NCBI GenBank assembly: GCA_046760705.1
Contig: JBHIER010000124.1
Coordinates: 1-8,299, forward strand
Length of the DNA: 8,299 nt
Direction of reading: 5' to 3'
From: JBHIER01 sp046760705 [NCBI: bacterium]
Lineage (GTDB): Bacteria; JBHIER01; G020348925
A program made the position numbers and the translations under genes. Under the pieces are notes generated by a model that saw nothing but the letters and a program-made list of their open reading frames with translations, had not been told where the DNA came from and ran no database searches. Shown piece by piece: positions 6,406 through 8,299 of this stretch (position 1 is its first letter; each line of letters starts with the position of its first letter).

Positions 6406-7395
6406 TTAAGGCAGAAGGAACTCGGCCACCACAGGAGCGTGATCGGACTCAGGGAACTTGACGTCGGTTCTAAATGCGCCCGATTCATCAGGAAGAATCT
6501 CATTGTGTATTTCCGCACCGCGGTAGTATGCCAGCATCGATCGGGAAACAAGAATGTGATCCAGCATCTTGCCTTTTCCCAAGTGGAGTAGAGAATATCG
6601 TGACGACTCCGGTACTGTCAGCTCACAGGGAGCCATGATACGACCAATCAGGTCAGGGTTTCCTGTCTCCTCAACCGGGCCACGGATGGCATTCACAGGT
6701 ACCGAATCGATGTCGGCGTTAAAATCCCCGCAGATCGCAATCAGTGCATCTTCCCCTTGCTCATCGAAGATACGGTCGATCAAAATCCGGGCCTCAAGCG
6801 CCTGACCAACCCTCTTCATTGATGAGACGAAATAACCTTCAGCCCAGCCGGCAACCGAGCGCCACCTGTACCATTCGATCGTTTGTCCCGGTATATCGGT
6901 GGGCAGCTTCGATTTCATGTGCACATTGATCAGGTGCACGATGCGATTCCCTCCTAAATCGATCCTGGCGTATAAAAGAGGCCGTTCCCAGGAGATGTAT
7001 CTTGCCCGCCTCTCAGATCGAGTCGCAGTGACTGTGCGATAACGCGGCTTCGGGGCATAGCGGTGTTTTATCGATTGCGCTTCCGTGATCTGAAGATCGC
7101 TGCGCACGAGCACGACAAGATTGCGCTCATCATAGACTTGCCTCCGCCTTGTTAATGTGCTAATAACGTTATAGTTCTCATACTGCGTTGTCTGGATCAA
7201 GCTCTCCAGCGCTGACAGACTGCGCGGCTGGCCCGGCCGCTCCTGACCGTTGACTTCTTGCAGACACAAAATATCTGCATTCACCCTCATCAATTGAGGT
7301 CGCAACACAGCAATCCGCTTATCGAGCGACGGCTCCTCTCCTGGCCTGTCATCGAGATTCTCCAGGTTAAACGTCCCTATACGTAATGTAGGCAT
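6406..7395 (-). CDS. Endonuclease/exonuclease/phosphatase (EEP) family protein
   Basis: The 329-residue protein has all hallmarks of the metal-dependent EEP (DNase I-like) fold: TFNLENL (N10), CLQEVNG with metal ligand E47, INVHMKS (N157, H159), GDFNAD (D224, N226), LDHILVSR (D279, H280) and the C-terminal SDHAPVVAEF with catalytic D318-H319. Such enzymes hydrolyse phosphodiester or phosphomonoester bonds in DNA, RNA or small molecules; the substrate cannot be told from the sequence. There is no signal peptide or membrane segment, so it is probably cytoplasmic. The ATG is supported by AAAGGAGG 6 nt upstream. It ends in TAA with no visible intrinsic terminator before the tRNA promoter. The next gene upstream ends 194 bp away, so operon membership is uncertain. 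The active site looks intact, so function is likely retained. Confidence 0.88.
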   Translation of the reverse strand: MPTLRIGTFNLENLDDRPGEEPSLDKRIAVLRPQLMRVNADILCLQEVNGQERPGQPRSLSALESLIQTTQYENYNVISTLTRRRQVYDERNLVVLVRSDLQITEAQSIKHRYAPKPRYRTVTATRSERRARYISWERPLLYARIDLGGNRIVHLINVHMKSKLPTDIPGQTIEWYRWRSVAGWAEGYFVSSMKRVGQALEARILIDRIFDEQGEDALIAICGDFNADIDSVPVNAIRGPVEETGNPDLIGRIMAPCELTVPESSRYSLLHLGKGKMLDHILVSRSMLAYYRGAEIHNEILPDESGAFRTDVKFPESDHAPVVAEFLLP

Positions 7396-7401
7396 CTTCT
7401 G

Positions 7402-7409
7402 CCTCCTTT
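7402..7409 (-). promoter_or_regulatory. Ribosome binding site of the EEP gene
   Basis: AAAGGAGG lies 6 nt before the ATG at 7395 and fixes this start. Confidence 0.8.
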
Positions 7410-7501
7410 CAAAAAGTTGGTTCTACCATGTTGAAGTTGCCTGTCACCCCTACAACATCACAACCCAATGCGCTCTTAGCGATGGCGTACATCATCTCTT
7501 G

Positions 7502-7566
7502 CTTTCCAGTACCGGTACGATTTGTCGCTTGCTGATTGTTTCCTTCATTTCAAGCTCAAGATTTCT
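7502..7566 (-). repeat. Diverged ~66-bp repeat, copy 2, after the YdjM-like gene
   Basis: Partner of 6316-6381. It starts 24 nt past the YdjM-like stop codon, nearly the same distance as copy 1 from its gene. Shared blocks include CTTTCCA, GATTTG, GATT and TCAAG (plus-strand reading). It also contains the 10-bp palindrome GTACCGGTAC, which copy 1 lacks. Confidence 0.45.
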
Positions 7567-7589
7567 GACCAGTCTCACCTGCTTTATTA

Positions 7590-8141
7590 CTACCGAGTTC
7601 CACGCTGCTTGGACGACTGGACGGGGTCAGATGCGAAAGCAGGATGATTTTTCTTTTTCAGCAATATGACTGCTGATATAATATAAAGTGGGATTTCCCA
7701 TAGAGCCGCTAAGATCGAGAATTTCAAGTATTCTATTGGCTCAGTCCAGTCGACCCCGTTTTTGTTCGGCTCCAAGAGGTTGAAGGGAGAGAAAAAATAA
7801 TTACGGTCGATGGGCCATAATAAAGCCACTCCAATTCCATTGGAAGGGTTCGCATCCATGCATGCATCCACAAACAGATGGAGTACCCCACCTAATAACA
7901 GGCTCAAGAATATCATCTTCTTGCAATCTTTAGCAGTAACGGAGAAGCTAACGAGAGCGACCAAACTGACAAAAAGAAGGTTGTGCGTAACGAGTCTGTG
8001 GATTTGATTAAACCATGGAGCAAGAATGAAAACATAGTCTATGTCTGGTAAAAGACCACCCAGAATAATTGCCGGCAAGGAAATATTCTTGGATGTTTTG
8101 CCGGCCAGATAGGAAATGGATACGTGTCCAAGGGGTGTCAT
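7590..8141 (-). CDS. YdjM-family (LexA-regulated membrane-bound metal-dependent hydrolase-like) membrane protein
   Basis: The 183-residue protein starts TPLGHVSISYLAG (H6), then LLPDIDYVF (D33, D35), HRLVTHNLL (H48, H53) and GGVLHLFVDACMD (H88, D92). This spacing of His and Asp pairs among hydrophobic helices is typical of the YdjM family, assigned as putative inner-membrane metal-dependent hydrolases; in E. coli ydjM is SOS-induced. About four hydrophobic segments are seen (near 20-40, 54-70, 77-92 and 142-162), then a basic KKK and a polar tail. The substrate is unknown. I see no LexA box here. The ATG overlaps the stop of the preceding ORF as ATGA, and an in-frame TGA just upstream excludes a longer form; the ribosome binding site is weak, so it may depend on translational coupling. 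It ends TAG-TAA-TAA, three stops in a row. Sampled lines are more AT-rich (7681-7740, 38% GC) than the DUF11 gene (2401-2460, 60%). Confidence 0.75.
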   Translation of the reverse strand: MTPLGHVSISYLAGKTSKNISLPAIILGGLLPDIDYVFILAPWFNQIHRLVTHNLLFVSLVALVSFSVTAKDCKKMIFLSLLLGGVLHLFVDACMDANPSNGIGVALLWPIDRNYFFSPFNLLEPNKNGVDWTEPIEYLKFSILAALWEIPLYIISAVILLKKKNHPAFASDPVQSSKQRGTR

Positions 8142-8299
8142 GACAGGTTTCGGGTTTCACTCTTTCCTTTCATGGGTGCTTGCTCGTAGTAAGTTTCGCA
8201 ATGCAAATGGAGTAACGTCTCGTCCGGGAACCTTTCTGCATTGCGTTTCATCGCCTTGTTCAAGATCTTCGAGCGATTGTCCACCTCGGAGGTGGGAGG
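8138..8299 (-). CDS. C-terminal end of an unidentified ORF with an ORF6N-like stretch (partial)
   Basis: Fifty-three codons are open from the window edge to a TGA that overlaps the next gene's ATG (ATGA). The segment KILNKAMKRNAERFPDE resembles the ORF6N signature (L-N-x-x-V-K-R-N-x-x-R-F-P-x-D/E), a domain of putative phage-type DNA-binding proteins. Family members normally continue with a FMFQLT-like strand and further sequence. Here it reads TLLHLHCETYY and stops about 30 residues later, so this may be a truncated or frameshifted remnant, or a chance likeness. The ATGA overlap argues that it is translated ahead of the YdjM-like gene. Low certainty, since the start lies outside the window. 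Confidence 0.4.
   Translation of the reverse strand, partial: PPTSEVDNRSKILNKAMKRNAERFPDETLLHLHCETYYEQAPMKGKSETRNLS

Noticed and set aside
7508-7517. Palindrome GTACCGGTAC as an operator
   Set aside because: A single 10-bp palindrome, not placed at a promoter and not conserved in the other repeat copy.
8281-8295. 7-bp inverted repeat CCACCTC/GAGGTGG at the window edge
   Set aside because: It lies within an open frame, its loop is only one base and there is no T-tract; probably chance.
1-8299. CRISPR arrays, insertion sequences, integrases, toxin-antitoxin or defence genes
   Set aside because: No regularly spaced direct repeats, terminal inverted repeats or matching protein motifs were found on either strand.

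Overview
Every gene I can support lies on the minus strand, so the window reads from high to low coordinates. The order is: the end of an unidentified small ORF with an ORF6N-like stretch, a YdjM-type membrane protein, an endonuclease/exonuclease/phosphatase (EEP) protein, tRNA-Arg(UCU), a DUF3078 outer-membrane protein, and a very large DUF11/lamin-tail surface protein that runs off the left edge.

The organism looks like a diderm bacterium, possibly one of the candidate lineages around the Bacteroidetes/Chlorobi (FCB) group. DUF3078 barrels ending in Phe and giant DUF11/LTD secreted proteins suit that group. Against Bacteroidetes proper, the genes have strong AAAGGAGG ribosome binding sites, and two promoters look like classical sigma-70 sites (TTGATT-N17-TATAAT and TTGACA-N17-TAAATT). 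No phylum can be fixed from this window.

Region 1-4761 is one giant reading frame for an exported protein of at least 1587 codons. It is broken at a single in-frame TAG (949-951). The frame stays open for 316 more codons to the window edge, and the TAG falls inside a DUF11 repeat whose two halves match the other repeats. The protein alternates two DUF11 subtypes, and a lamin-tail domain is inserted inside the first repeat. Its 5' leader is about 170 nt long and could fold so as to cover its ribosome binding site.

Region 4762-5117 is AT-rich and non-coding and carries that leader and promoter. Region 5118-5975 is the DUF3078 gene. Region 6107-6276 is a self-contained tRNA-Arg unit with promoter, tRNA and intrinsic terminator. 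Region 6406-8299 holds the EEP gene, the YdjM-like gene and the small upstream ORF, the last two overlapping by ATGA. Two diverged copies of a ~66-bp sequence lie 24-25 nt past the stop codons of the EEP and YdjM-like genes.

No defence system, mobile element or CRISPR array is visible. The most interesting points are the interrupted giant gene (mutation, error or amber readthrough), its nested and alternating domain architecture, and the paired 3'-flanking repeats.
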